Position numbers and translations under genes: made by a program. A DNA stretch of 64,000 nt from Epiperipatus broadwayi (Eukaryota; Onychophora; Udeonychophora; Euonychophora; Peripatidae): assembly GCA_028023455.1 (NCBI GenBank), contig JAQFVV010000012.1, positions 11,444,499-11,508,498 of the forward strand. Direction: 5' to 3'. The notes under the pieces are model-generated. The model made no database searches, was not told the DNA's origin, and saw nothing but the letters and a program-made list of their open reading frames with translations. This document shows positions 10,328 to 22,056 of this stretch, piece after piece (position 1 is the first letter of the stretch; each line of letters starts with the position of its first letter).

Positions 10328-10917
10328 TAAACAATGAGGATTGCCAATTTCTCAACAAGCTTTGCGAGAAATGCTTAGCCAGAGCCAGCACTTAAAATAT
10401 CTCTGTCAGGAAACCTCCCCCCAAACCCCTAACCATGGTTTCATGCTTTGGCACACCTCAGAGGGGTGCCAGGGTAAGTTCAGATGGTAGATCTAAAAAT
10501 ACCAACCCAAAGCCAAGCACTTATCTAAAAGTCATCTATTGAGTGGAAAATCTGAAATTTTCAGACATCTACATGTCAATGTTATATTGCTAAGACTAGT
10601 AATATATGGTATGGTTGACGATCTATCAGTCCCATATAGCTATTTGAGTTGGATAGCTGGATTTGAAGACATGTAGGGGTCTGAAAATTTCAGATTTTCC
10701 ACTCAATAGATAACTTTTAGATAAGTGCTTGGCTTTTGGGTTGGTATTTTTAGATCTAATGTCTGAACCTACCCTGGCATCTCTCTGAGGAGTGCCAAAG
10801 CACAAAACCATAGTCAGGGGTTGGGGAGGGGGTTCCTGACAGAGATATTTTAAGTGCTGGCTCTGGCTAAGCATTTATCACAAAGCTTGTTGAGGAATTG
10901 GCAATCCTCATTGTTTA
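10328..10917. mobile_element. Fold-back element, family B, with two 250-bp arms
   Basis: Left arm 10328-10577 and right arm 10668-10917 are reverse complements of each other with scattered mismatches. They are separated by a 90-bp unique spacer. The outermost bases are TAAACAATGAGG and its complement. The arms are clearly richer in G and C than the surroundings (CCTCCCC-type runs), suggesting a foreign, mobile origin. An 82-codon open frame on the minus strand within the right arm has no recognisable motif and is probably accidental. No transposase is present, so the element would be non-autonomous. Confidence 0.85.
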
Positions 10918-13721
10918 GTGTCATGTTTAGCTTACATTTTTGACAATAAATAATATCAGTAATTGAAAGAAAGAATTGCTGTTAGTTATTTACATGATTG
11001 AAGTTTAAGTTAATAGAGAGTATACATTTTGTTTTGTAATGTTAATAGATAGATGAATGAGTTGAGATATGATGAAGTTGTAGAGATATCATGTTTAGAT
11101 CATAAATATATTTTAAAAAATATTTAAAATGTAAAATTAATATTTAATTAAATAGCCTCTTGAACTGGATTTCATTTCAGATTTTTGAGAGAGATTTTCA
11201 TTTACCATATCAATTAATAGATCATTTTGCATAATACCGCATTAACATTTAAAGAAATGAATTCAATCTAATTGTGAATTGTTGCAATGTTTGTTTTATA
11301 AACAATGAAAAATATGAAGTTTGAAGATTACTATATAAAAATTAGTTAGTAAATTGCAAAATATCTTGCCAAACTATCATTAGATGAAAGAATTAAAGAT
11401 ATGGGAGTGAGACTTCCATTTATAATATTTTGGAAATATCTATTGTAAGCTGAATGCCCTTCAAGATTTCAATCAGATGAAAAAAAGATTAGAATAGTAG
11501 AAATATTATTTGCAAAGAAATATGAATTAGTTATTAGATTTTTAGAAAGTTTCAATGAGATAATCCTCATAGAATTAAATAGATAACACTGAAATTGTTC
11601 ATTATAAATGTATTGGAATTTACATTCTTTGTAAAAGTGCAAATTAAAGATTTGTTGTGGTGATTTTTATAGATTTATACAGAAATTTTTACAATAATAA
11701 ATAAAATGAAATGATATCTATGTGGTCTATTACTTTAGCCAATCTAAATATCCATTATAAAATCGGTTTTAAATTATTTTCTAATTTTAAAATCTTACTG
11801 CAGTGCATAGTGTTACAATTGCTGATGAGTTTATTCAGGATTTCAAGTTTGCATCTTTTTTTTAGTTTCTATTTAAGTGAATAAAAACGTTTATTATTTT
11901 TCAATATCTATTATAAAATCATTTCTATTTTTTTTTCCAATTTTAAAATCCGGCTATGGTTTAAATTCGAAATAATAAGGTATTTCTATCAACACAAACT
12001 CCCAATAAAAATACAATATATGTATAAACTGCGCCTATTATCTTTACACTTTTTACTAAAAAATAAAGCTAAATTAATATCAGTTTATATCTTGTAAGAT
12101 ATTTTTAATATTTAAACATTTTCAAATACTAGAATTTTTTTTATCTAATATAGGTTAATCAAACCTTTTATGAAAATAATCTATTTTTTAAGATATTCTA
12201 CCTCATCTCAAAATGACCTATAATACCAATAACCAGTTAATTTGTACTTATATCTTACCCAAATATTAATGTAGAAGTAAAGCATCTTTTTATAACAATA
12301 TTTTTTTAATAACAATTAATAGAAAAAACAAAAATTAAAAGCTACTTAACTCATATTGGAATCATATAGCAATATTAAAAATCTTTATAAAATGCGTGCC
12401 AATAATTTTACAGCAATCAATGTTTACTACACGTTTTCAGTGTTTGCAAAATATATTTAGTTTTTTATCATTAATTAACTTTTAACCCATTATTATCTAA
12501 ATTTTATTATCCTATCTCATTGTCGTGCAAAATAAATATTATTAATAGGACATTAATTTAAAAAATAAACAGAAAAAAGTCAGACAAAATAGAATGCAAT
12601 AAAAAATATATCATCCTTGTTTATAAAATGGAACACTGGTATTTCAGTATGAGAGAAACAAACATAAGATAAAAAATTGAATCAATTAATAGAAAAAAAT
12701 GTTTAGATATAGCATCAATATTTTCCAAATCCATTCTCACAAGATATGAATTCATAATAAAAAAGCTATTTTGTTTTTAGAAACTTTTGATAACTCAGTT
12801 TAACAATTCTTTATTGCTTTCAAATTTTAAATTTATCAAATATTTTTATGTACACACTTATTAATATCTAGGTAAATCCTGATTAAATAATAAAAAAAAT
12901 AATGCAAACAAGAATCACTCCTATTCTCATCAAGAATGTATATTTTTATTTTTACTCTTAGTTTACTCAAGTTAAGATTTCTATGCGTATTAAATTTTTT
13001 CTAGTAATGTAAATTCTAAAAATAAACTCCCCTTCACTTCATTTTTTTTTTTTTAAATAAAGGAAATATAAATGAAAACGAAAAAGAAAAAAACTTTATA
13101 AACATTTTAGATATGAATTGTAAAAGAATGCTTTTCAATTTTATTTATACAATATTATGGCGCATTATTTTTTAATTCAAATTCAGTTTGTGCACATATT
13201 AAATATACATAAAAATTATTATTCATTCCACGATTACAAATTCAAAAAAAAAAGTCACTATCTGGGATGTCTGTGTGTATAAAAATATTATTTTTTGTAA
13301 CTACGCACGGATTTCTTCTCTACTAAGACATTATTGTAGAAAACTATTCTAGAAAATCTATAAAGAGATTATCCCAATTACTACGTATTAGTCCGCAATA
13401 ATTTTATAATCTACAGATCTAGAAAATAACTTCCTGACAAACTTAATCGATCAATTAAATATTTATTTGGAAAAATAACAACCCTATAATTTTATTTAAT
13501 GGAAATGAAATAAACGTCTACTTACGTAATGAGTATGCGCTTTGTAAATTATTAATTACAACTTTATTTATATTTTTTGTAACATATCTTTTAGTAAGTA
13601 AACTTATAAAGATTTATTTTTAAAAATGCCTACCTATAACTTTATTTACTGAAAATTTGTGAGAAGTGACCTTCCACCAAGTAAACTTTTAACTCTATAA
13701 ATTTATTATATACTGTACTTT
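10918..13721. other. AT-rich stretch, nothing recognised
   Basis: Long A/T-rich DNA. No frame with a recognisable motif and no repeat family copy could be supported. Runs of T near 11930, 13040 and 13990-14055 are simple homopolymers. Confidence 0.5.
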
Positions 13722-13770
13722 GGTATGATTCCTGCTATGACATATTACTCCGGTGACGTATGCATATGGT
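13722..13770 (-). repeat. Possible end fragment of MITE family D
   Basis: The words ATTCCTGCTATGACATATTA and CCGGTGACGTAT correspond, read in the other orientation, to the right end of the MITE at 15088-15290 (TAATACATCGTAGCAGGAAT, and the CACCAG region). The similarity is limited to about 45 bp and could be partly chance. Confidence 0.35.
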
Positions 13771-14406
13771 AATATTTATTCAAAGTTTCCGTTTATGATG
13801 CTAGTCAACTAAAATTCCTGGCGCGATTAATCCATGACACATAAACTGGCACTTTCCTTCCAATTTTAGAAGATGTTAAATGGTTCAGTTTGCACGGTAA
13901 CTTTTTTACTCACCACAATATAATTTGTCACTCACATCATTTGTAATTAATATGTTTTATATTTAAAAATATACATTTACAGCTAAAACTTTATATTTAT
14001 TTGTGTTTTTTTTTTTTTTTATCAAAACTTTATAAATCTTTTTTTTTTTTTTTTAAATTTAAATATAACGTTAAACTTCCAGCTAAAACTTTGATGCTGT
14101 TCCTATTTCAAAAACGTTTCAGAGTTTTTTTTCTTTATATTTCTCCTTTTTTCATAATGAATATATCTCTCCACTAATCAAATAAGATGCGTGCAAGTTT
14201 TTTTAGATTTGAGGTTTGGTGATTACATGTGCTGGGTACTTATGATGGCACAAAGTGCCACATTATGGAGGGAAGGGAAAGGATTAAAAAGTCACAAGTA
14301 CCTGTTTTTATTTAGGATCGTAATATGTGGGGTTTTTTTTTCATACTGAATATATCTTCTTTTTCTTTTAGATTTGAAATTTTATATTACATGTAGTATT
14401 ATATAT

Positions 14407-15052
14407 TATTAAAACAAGCAAAACTCTCTATATGTATTGCCACTCAGTGCAAGCCAGAGTAATCAATGGATTCCAGAAGGCTTGTGCATAAAATCCCCAT
14501 CTAGTGCCTATTCATCTAATATCCCCAGACTAGTTTCTGACTTGTGGTCTTTGTCAGTGAGGAGCCTTGGATCTGAGAGTACTGCACCTAGATCTTAGGA
14601 TCTAATGCAACCTTCCAGCAGCCCACAAAATTACGAGACTTAAATTGAAAACACTATCAACTTATTTATCTTTATTTAACTACAAAACTATGAGACTTAA
14701 ATTGAAAACACTATAATATTTTCAATCCAAGCTTATCAGCTTATATAGTCATAAGCTGATAAGCTTGGATTGAAAATATTATAGTGTTTTCAATTTAAGT
14801 CTCATAGTTTTGTAGTTAAGTAGAAATAAAATGTGACTGCTGGAGGGTTGCATTAGATCCTAAGATCTAGGTGCAGTGTTCTCAGATCCAAAGCTCCTCA
14901 CTCACAAAGGCCACAAGCCAGAAACTAGTCTGGGCATATTGGATGAGTATGCACTAGATGGGGATTTTATGCGTAAGCTTTCTGAAATCCATTGATTATT
15001 CTGGCTTGCATTGAGTGGCAATACGTATAGAGAGTTTTGACTGTTTTAATAA
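14407..15052. mobile_element. Fold-back element, family A, copy 2
   Basis: The outer left arm (14407 to about 14632) is the reverse complement of the outer right arm (about 14826-15052), with many scattered differences. Both contain the family motif CTTAGGATCTAATGCAACC or its complement. The outer ends read TTATTAAAACA and TGTTTTAATAA. The centre is an uninterrupted perfect palindrome (see 14679-14816). Just before it, 14629-14663 duplicates part of the palindrome arm. The unit corresponds to the middle of the copy at 1-1137 but is simpler. No protein is encoded. Confidence 0.85.
14679..14816. repeat. Perfect 66-bp palindrome with 6-base loop
   Basis: Bases 14679-14744 and 14751-14816 are exact reverse complements by base-by-base comparison. 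They are separated only by ATAGTC. The surrounding arms of the same fold-back element are clearly diverged, so the identity of the core needs a recent origin or ongoing correction, such as hairpin-mediated repair. Confidence 0.93.
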
Positions 15053-15087
15053 CAGTTAAGAGCAAGCATAAGAAATGGTGATCATGT

Positions 15088-15290
15088 GATGATATATTAT
15101 TCCTGGTGATGTATTAGTCTAAGTTTGCGATATCTTTAAAATAATACCATGGTAACTGTGGATAAATTTTATCAATTAACTTTGTCCACACCTTCATTCT
15201 GAGGCATTATTTTAAACATATTGCAAACTTACAATAATATATCACCAGAGAAATAATACATCGTAGCAGGAATATACCAATGTATCTTTA
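15088..15290. mobile_element. MITE family D, about 50-bp terminal inverted repeats
   Basis: Left inverted repeat 15096-15145 (ATTATTCCTGGTGATGTATT to AAAATAAT) is matched by 15206-15257 read backwards, with about ten differences. The 60-bp centre contains weaker inverted words (CTGTGGATAAA / TTTGTCCACA). There is no coding capacity. It abuts the right flank of the family A fold-back element. Confidence 0.72.
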
Positions 15291-15534
15291 TTACAAGTGA
15301 TAAAACAAACCAAAAAATAATATACATATATATTTACTTTTTTTTGTTTAAATGATTGTAAATGTCTTTAATTCAATAGTTATATAACATGCTTGTTACT
15401 GGTGATTTTCATCAGTGCCAAACTAATGCAATAAGTACTCAGATTTAATTGAAATAGAATGTGTATTCAAATAAATGCATTTGCATACAAATTAGAGAGT
15501 ATATGTAAACGCACCACATAGAAGGACAAATGTG

Positions 15535-15790
15535 GGATTAGAATGGTAAGAAATCGACAGAGTGATCAATGATAGATGACTAATAGACTGACAACAGTGA
15601 TTAGTCTAAAATAGAATAACAGTAAATGAGAAGTACTTGCTCATATATAGATATGCTTATTATTAGCAAAGATTAATTAACAGAAGATTAACTAAACCAC
15701 AAGAAAAAAGTTAGTAGCAGAAATGGTTAAAACAAATATGTGAATTGTGTGTGCCAAGGCAAGCATTTATATTACAAAATTTTAATAGTT
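15535..15790 (+). repeat. Dispersed repeat family F, copy 1
   Basis: Shares an ordered series of words with 32320-32600: CAGTGATTA-GTCTAAAATRGAATA, GATAATTAACAGAAG-TTAAC-AA, and GTGTGCCAA-GYAAGC. The two copies are diverged, with many small indels. There is no coding capacity. It may be an LTR or untranslated part of a retroelement, but no partner region was identified. Confidence 0.6.
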
Positions 15791-16359
15791 TATTTGTATA
15801 TAAATATCATCTGTAATAGATATTTAAATGACTAAAAGTTAGTTACAACAAAAGTCTATCTGTATTTGTTAAAATATTTTCATTTGTGTTTCAAAAGACA
15901 ATTGATTTGGAGGCACAAATGTATAAGATTACTCCTGATGTGAAAGAAGACTATTTCATCTGAGAATGATTTATAACTTATTTATATTTATGATTTATTA
16001 TATTTTTATATTGTTTTATCTCATTATTGTTATTAAATAAATATTGTTATATATAAACAAAAGGAATAAATTATCCTCCCACAGGTCATGAATTAAAAAC
16101 ATTCTAAATTTTGAACAAAAGATCAAGAATAGAATGAATCCACCTTTTCCTGGGAGCTTTGATGTTTATACACATACCTTTGTCAACACAATTCTAATTC
16201 AGGGTGAAATTAATTTATCATCCTGATGAAATACAGCACTTAAAAGTTATTAAACTCATAGTCAATTATACAAGGTTGGGGACCGCATTTATCTTTTAAC
16301 ACCTCGATTTTAACAATTAAATAACATTTAATATATAAATTTTAAATTTATATTTCTAT
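15791..16359. other. AT-rich stretch before the second LINE copy
   Basis: No gene or clear repeat. The last 100 bases lead into the truncated LINE without a recognisable boundary. Confidence 0.45.
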
Positions 16360-17569
16360 GTATCAGTCTTTTATTAATTCTATACAAAAATTTTATCAAG
16401 ATAATTACAAATCATTTACAGTGAACTTTGGATCTTAACCAATCAAAAGAACAAGCTGGATTTAAAATTGATTTTAGTGCAGTAAATCATATCCAAGTAG
16501 TGAGAAAAGCTATAGAAATGACCAGTCAGTATGAGAGTTCCCTTTTTGCTTTGGTATTTGTAGATTATAAAAAGACATCTGATTCTATAAGCATTTCTTC
16601 AGTGATTTAAACATTTTTTCATCGAGGTGTAGACCCAGAATACTGTCATATTCTGAAGAATATAAAATTGTATCCATCAATAATTAGATTACAAAATGAT
16701 ACTAGGAAGATTAATATTGAGGCGGGTATATGATAGAGTAACCTCATATCTCCAGTTCTTACTGCAGTTTTGCAAGAAGTATTTTGTTGATTAAAATGAG
16801 AAATTAAGAGGATTAAAGTAATTGGAGATTATTTAAGTCATCTAGATTTTGCAGATAATGCAATTGCTCTTGGAAATAATGCTTTAGAAAATATTGCAAG
16901 AGTTATCAGATGAAAGTAAGAAAGTATGTAAAAGTTAAAAAGACTGATGAAAACAAAGATTGATAATGATGGTTTAGAAGTTAACTGCAAATATCTTGGA
17001 CCAATTATTATTACAGATGGATGGAAACATAATGGATAAAATTAATCATAGAATTAAACTTGGATGGAATACTTTTAGTAGAAATAACATAATATTAAAA
17101 GAAAATATGGTTATGTTTTTGAAAATGGTTTTTAATAAATGTGGTTTACCAGTTCTTACTTATAAATCTGAGTCTTATGCTCTTAATAGAAAAGCAATAC
17201 AGAGACTTTGAACTATTCAAAGAAGTAAGGAGAGATGTGTTAGAAATAACAAGTGATGGAAAACAAATATATGGGTGAGAGGACAAACAGATGTTACTGA
17301 ACATCATTGAAAAAGTTATGAGACTGAAGTGGAGTTATGCTCAACATATTGCTAGAAGGAATAATAGATGAATAATTAAAATCTTAAATTGGAATCCAAG
17401 ATATTGTAAAAGACCTAGAAAGAGATCATATATAAGATGAAAGAATGAAATAAGGAAATGTGCAATGGTGATGTGGAGAAAAGAGAATAGAGATTGGAAA
17501 ATATAGATTGAATTTGGAGAGACCTTCATCCTGCAGTGGATTGACAATGGTTGCCAATGATGATGATAT
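16360..17569 (+). pseudogene. RTE-like LINE copy 2, heavily decayed reverse transcriptase
   Basis: Collinear at the nucleotide level with the reverse transcriptase of the copy at 4645-6382, from the block before EQAGFK (16380) to the 3' TGATGATGATATA tail (about 17556). Recognisable frames include NQSKEQAGFKIDFSAVNHIQ (from about 16440), VDYKKTSDSI (about 16560), SHLDFADNAIAL (about 16835; the catalytic FADD has become FADN), and GLPVLTYKSESYALNRKAIQ (about 17145). Several stops and frameshifts separate them, and the 5' half is missing. It is far older than copy 1 and cannot encode an enzyme. Confidence 0.85.
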
Positions 17570-17795
17570 ATTGCTAGATGAGTTAATAGGTAGATAATTA
17601 AAATCTTAAATTTGATTCCAAGAGATTGTAAAAGATCTAGAAAGAGAGTACTTGTGATATGAATAGATGAAATAAGGAAATGTGCAGGGGTAATGTGGAG
17701 AAAAAATGTAGATCAGTAGATAGATTGAACTTGGAGAGACCTTCATTCTGCAGTGGTTTAATAGTGTTTGTCAATGATGATGATATATTTCTATG
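17570..17795 (+). repeat. Tandem second copy of the LINE 3' end
   Basis: Starting with TTGCTAGATGA, this 225-bp block repeats the last about 220 bp of the LINE immediately upstream (about 17347-17569). It includes AAAGA-CTAGAAAGAGA, GGAAATGTGCA, the TTGAACTTGGAGAGACCTTCAT word and a second TGATGATGATATA tail. The two units are diverged, so the duplication is not recent. It could be a local tandem duplication or insertion of a second truncated LINE exactly at the first tail. Confidence 0.82.
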
Positions 17796-17839
17796 TATAT
17801 TATTTATATTGCTACCTGATTGGTCTTAGAGACTTTTAT

Positions 17840-18960
17840 GACATAGCAGCTGGTACAGTCATGAACAGCATAGAACTTCCAATACATAACAGAAAATGAT
17901 GGTAATAAATACTATGATTTGGGAATTTAATATAAAAAATGTGGGCATAAGCTACACAGAGCATGTAGAATACTAGATGTTCATTAATAAAATAGAAGAT
18001 GAGCATTTGGGGATGGCAATACTTCTCTATTTTACAGGCTAAGATGTTAAACAGCATGTGAATAGATTATCAAATCCCAAATGATCAAAGGAATATAAAG
18101 AAGTTATAGAAATATTACATGGATATTTTACTATGGGAATATCTAAATTATAGCATGACAGATAGTGAAACATGAAGCAGTTACCATATGAAAAGCTTTA
18201 AGGGAGTTGACTAAAGATTGAGTTTAGTCCTGAAATAAATGATTCATTATTAGAACAACTCCTATATGGCATTGTGGACAAGAGTTTTAGGAAAGTATTG
18301 TGAGTGTCCCTGATCTAATTTATAAGCAGGCTATGAAGAAATGTATTGAAAAAGAAGCTGTACAAAATAATTTATCTTTTTATGTAAAACCATAACAGTT
18401 TGAGAAAATATCACATATAAAACAAAAAGCAAGGAAAAATATTTAAAACCCCTGTAGTGTTAGAAAAGAATAAAAGTGATATTGTTGCAGTAAACCCAGA
18501 TATTTGAGAAATAACTGTAAATGCAGATGTGATGCATGCAGAAACTGATAAAAAAACTTATTTAACAGCTATCTGGTATTTTAAGGAGAGCAGAGTTAAT
18601 AACAACCAAAAAATGAATAACAAATCTAGGGGGAAATTAGAATATATGAATGTTAATATAAAAATGCTGAATGATGAAAAAATCGACCACATAATATTGA
18701 ATGAATATATTTTCAGGCAAACAGTATCAATGGAAGTGGACAGCAGAGCTGGTTTGTTGCTGATGTCTAACCAAGATTGGATTAAAATAAATGGAAAGTG
18801 AAAGAAGATGATGAAAATTCAAAATACAAAGGTGATGGCTATAGACATCAATGGTAATAAAATTAATATTTGTGGAGAAAGTGATAGTGCCTGTAAAATT
18901 AAATACTAAAGTGAAATGGCTGATGTTTTACATGGTAGATAGACTTCAGTCCATTGCTAG
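17840..18960 (+). pseudogene. gag: Second Ty3/Gypsy-like gag-protease relic
   Basis: Shifting frames give the Gypsy Gag order. A stretch like A-I-L-L-x-F-x-G appears near 18015. KEYKEVIEILHGYF follows (about 18097). Then comes EFSPEINDSLLEQLLYGIVD (about 18220), SVPDLIYKQAMKKCIEKEA (about 18305), a degraded cysteine-rich stretch (about 18490-18560), and the protease-like MEVDSRAGLLLMSNQDW (18730 onward), where the family D-[ST]-G-A has become D-S-R-A. Gag builds the particle and the protease matures it. A 90-codon open part covers 18529-18801. Stops and frameshifts are frequent. It is on the plus strand, opposite to the relic at 1917-3530, and follows directly after the LINE tail. Confidence 0.7.
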
Positions 18961-21960
18961 AAAAAAATAAATTATTAATAATTTATATTTCTTGATATCT
19001 AATAAATATAGTATAAATTATTATTAAAAAAATTTAAAACTGTAATAAATTTGCAAATAAACATGTTTTTGCATCATTGGAATAACAATGTCATAAAATA
19101 GCAAACATTTTACAGTCTTGGCAATAGACAATGGATGAACATGTCAGGGGCTTATGTCTATTGTAAGAGCAGGAATTTTGAATTTTGCATCTTTTAGTGC
19201 AAAATTTTTGGGTGAAATTTTATATAATAAAATATACTATTTTAAGGCATTTTAACACATAATACTTATGAAAAAATTCACCAGGGAGTGAATTGGCCAA
19301 AAGATGATTTTCTGTCTTGAAATTTGGTAGGATTGTTAACAAATGAATAAATATATATTGATGTATGTCTTATTAAGATCATTTGTGCTTTTAAACACTT
19401 TTTAAAACCATCTTGAAATGAATCTAGATCTTTGTTGTTTTTTTAGTAAAGTGGTTTGGAAATTATTTTGTAATGTGGCTTGAATATTTTTATGATGCTA
19501 ATAAAGTTATTCAGTATGTGGAAGATATAGGATGGTGGTCAGGAGAGTAATTGTATGAAATCCTAGGTGTTTAGGGATATATTTGAAAGGATGTTCTATG
19601 TGAGCTATATTGTCACAATTTGAATTTATTAAATATATAGCTATCACAGGACTATATAGTATTTTTCATGGACAATTGCTTTTTTTTATAGTCAATAAAA
19701 GCTGAAATAAAGCTATGACATGAATTTTAGTTATCTAATAAATATGGACCTTTAATTTTTAACACTGTATCTATGATAAAGTTTTCTTACTCGTTTGAGT
19801 TATTATTGTTATTTCATATCCCACACTATAATCACTGTCTATCACCACTGGAATCACATCATAGAGGATAGTTTTTAAAACATGGTAATATAATGACTAA
19901 ACTTTACGTGAAGGCAAAATGAGATATATATATAAATAAATTTCTATCACAAATATTAAAATATTTAATGCTTGACATATTATAGAAATAGGAGAGGAAT
20001 AACTAGTATTTCCACAAATATTATAAATATTAGAGATCATTAAACTCAAATAAATTGCATATTTGAATTGTAATAAAGGAGAGAGAGAGAGCAATAAAAT
20101 AAGGATTTGAATGCTATGATGAATGTAAAATATAAAAAATAAATGAAAAATAAAATATCAAGCAATATAATTTGTTAATAGATTTTTTTTAAAGTTTGCA
20201 ATAAGGAATATAAACCTATTTAAAATAGACAAAACTCATGAAGTTATATTTTACGTATTTTTTTCCATAAGCAGTTAATTTGCAAAGGTAGGTATTAATA
20301 AATTTTTCTTTATTTAAATTTTCTGATATAACATACTTGAACATAGTAAAAATATTATGATAATGCTTTGCTGAACTTCAAAGGGGGTATTTTAAAATAT
20401 TTTATTTTGTGTTGAGTTTAGATAGGTGTATTTTAAATCTAAACTTGTACTTAAGAACTACGTAATAATTTTTTTAAAGATATTATAAATGTAGCATTAA
20501 GTTTAGAAATTGGGATATTTATTGTTATTATCTTTCCATCACAATGCAATAGAATGTTATTTTTTTTTATTAAATAAAAATAATATATTCTCATTATTAC
20601 TGTAAGATTTATTTTATTTTTGGTAGTTGGAATGAAGGCTATCTTATTTTTTTTATTTACTTGTAATATTTATTGTATAAATATTTTAATTTTAAATAAT
20701 GTTAATTTTTATACTACTGTTTGTAACTATTTTTTCAATTTTTTACATTTTATTATATAATAGCTATAATCTTGTTCAACTATAATAAAATTATTATTAT
20801 TTTTTTAATTAATTTTTTCTTGAGAGCTTAATTTGTGTAAATGTTTTTCATTGATTCTTCATTCCACATGCATGATCCATAAAGATTAATGGTTTTAAAC
20901 ATTACTTGTTTGCACATGATTTATAAAAATCACTTAGAATATTATTATTACACATGTTTGAGTAATAAAGTATATAATTGTTATTATTACTATAGTAATC
21001 ATTGGTGAATATTTTAAAATGATCTAATACCAATTTTAGATACTTAATATTGACACTATATTAAAATATATTATATGTTACATATGCCACATGAATAAAT
21101 AAAAGATTATACAATATTTTTTCAGGATTTATGTTTTACTGCTAAACATTAATTTTTAAATAGATTTAATGTTAAGAGTCATTTGAGATATTCTAGTTGC
21201 TTATTGTTATTATTTTTGTAAGGGTAGTTAGATATTATGTAAAATCCCTCATCGTATTTAAGTACAGGGTTTTAATTAATTTGTTTTATTATTAGTGTTA
21301 GAAATGAACCTGAGATTACTTTTAAAAGAATTCTAAAATTTGTATTAAACAATGATGAATAAGAATTATTAGTTGATGCTAAGTTTTCAATTAGTATTTT
21401 TTATTAATGGAGTAGTAATTAATTTATTGTTATTTCTATAATAAATTTGTAAATCCTATGTTAGGATTATTAAATGTGTGTTTAAAAATATGGGAATATT
21501 ACTATATAGTTTTGTTATATTATTTGAATAGAGATAAAATTCTTATGCCATTGGGAATGTATCTTTAGGGATGTATTCTCAATATTTAAGCCATTTTACC
21601 TTACTGAATGTCTCATGTAAAGAGTTTCATAATCTCATTTCTTTTAATCAAACCATATTTTATTTATAATAATGAGCTAGTCATAAATTAAATGTATTAG
21701 CAAAATGAATGAGTTGAGTATTCTAGTTGGAACCCTAATTTTTTATTGTGAACATAAGTTTTATTATGTTTTAATTTAATAAGTTTCTCATAGCTAATTA
21801 TTAGAAAATATTGACTTTATTAGATATTGTATGTTAGTGGTGTATCTTGAGCTGGTTCTAATCTTAATTGTCGTAATAGTCATTGTTTATGTAACTCGAC
21901 GGTAGTGTAGTATAGTTATATCACAACTAGCTGGAAAGTCAATCTTAGTTTTCATTTAGT
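18961..21960. other. AT-rich stretch, plus strand richer in G than C
   Basis: No gene, RNA or repeat copy could be supported. The plus strand shows T over A and G over C for long stretches. Parts of 20600-21960 resemble invertebrate mitochondrial DNA in composition, but no mitochondrial gene could be read. Confidence 0.45.
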
Positions 21961-21969
21961 GAGGGTACA

Positions 21970-21988
21970 ATATATATATATATATATA
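21970..21988. repeat. AT dinucleotide microsatellite
   Basis: An uninterrupted AT run of about nine units directly precedes a LINE 3' fragment. Confidence 0.85.
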
Positions 21989-22056
21989 AAGATAGATTAA
22001 ACTTGGAGAGACCTTCATATCATCAATAATATCTGAAAATGATGATCATGATATAT
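21989..22056 (+). repeat. Tiny 3' fragment of the RTE-like LINE
   Basis: AGATAGATTAAACTTGGAGAGACCTTCAT is near-identical to the LINE 3' end at 17733-17750 and 6321-6345. It is followed by GAAAATGATGATCATGATAT, a decayed form of the TGA-rich tail. Only about 65 bp are present, consistent with extreme 5' truncation. Confidence 0.7.

Noticed and set aside
10626-10874. 82-codon minus-strand open frame
   Set aside because: It lies within the inverted arm of the fold-back element, has no recognisable motif, and is not kept open in the other arm.
20600-21960. Possible nuclear copy of mitochondrial DNA (T- and G-rich plus strand, tRNA-like stretch near 21895-21960)
   Set aside because: No mitochondrial protein or rRNA could be read in any frame, including with TGA as tryptophan. 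Composition alone is not enough.
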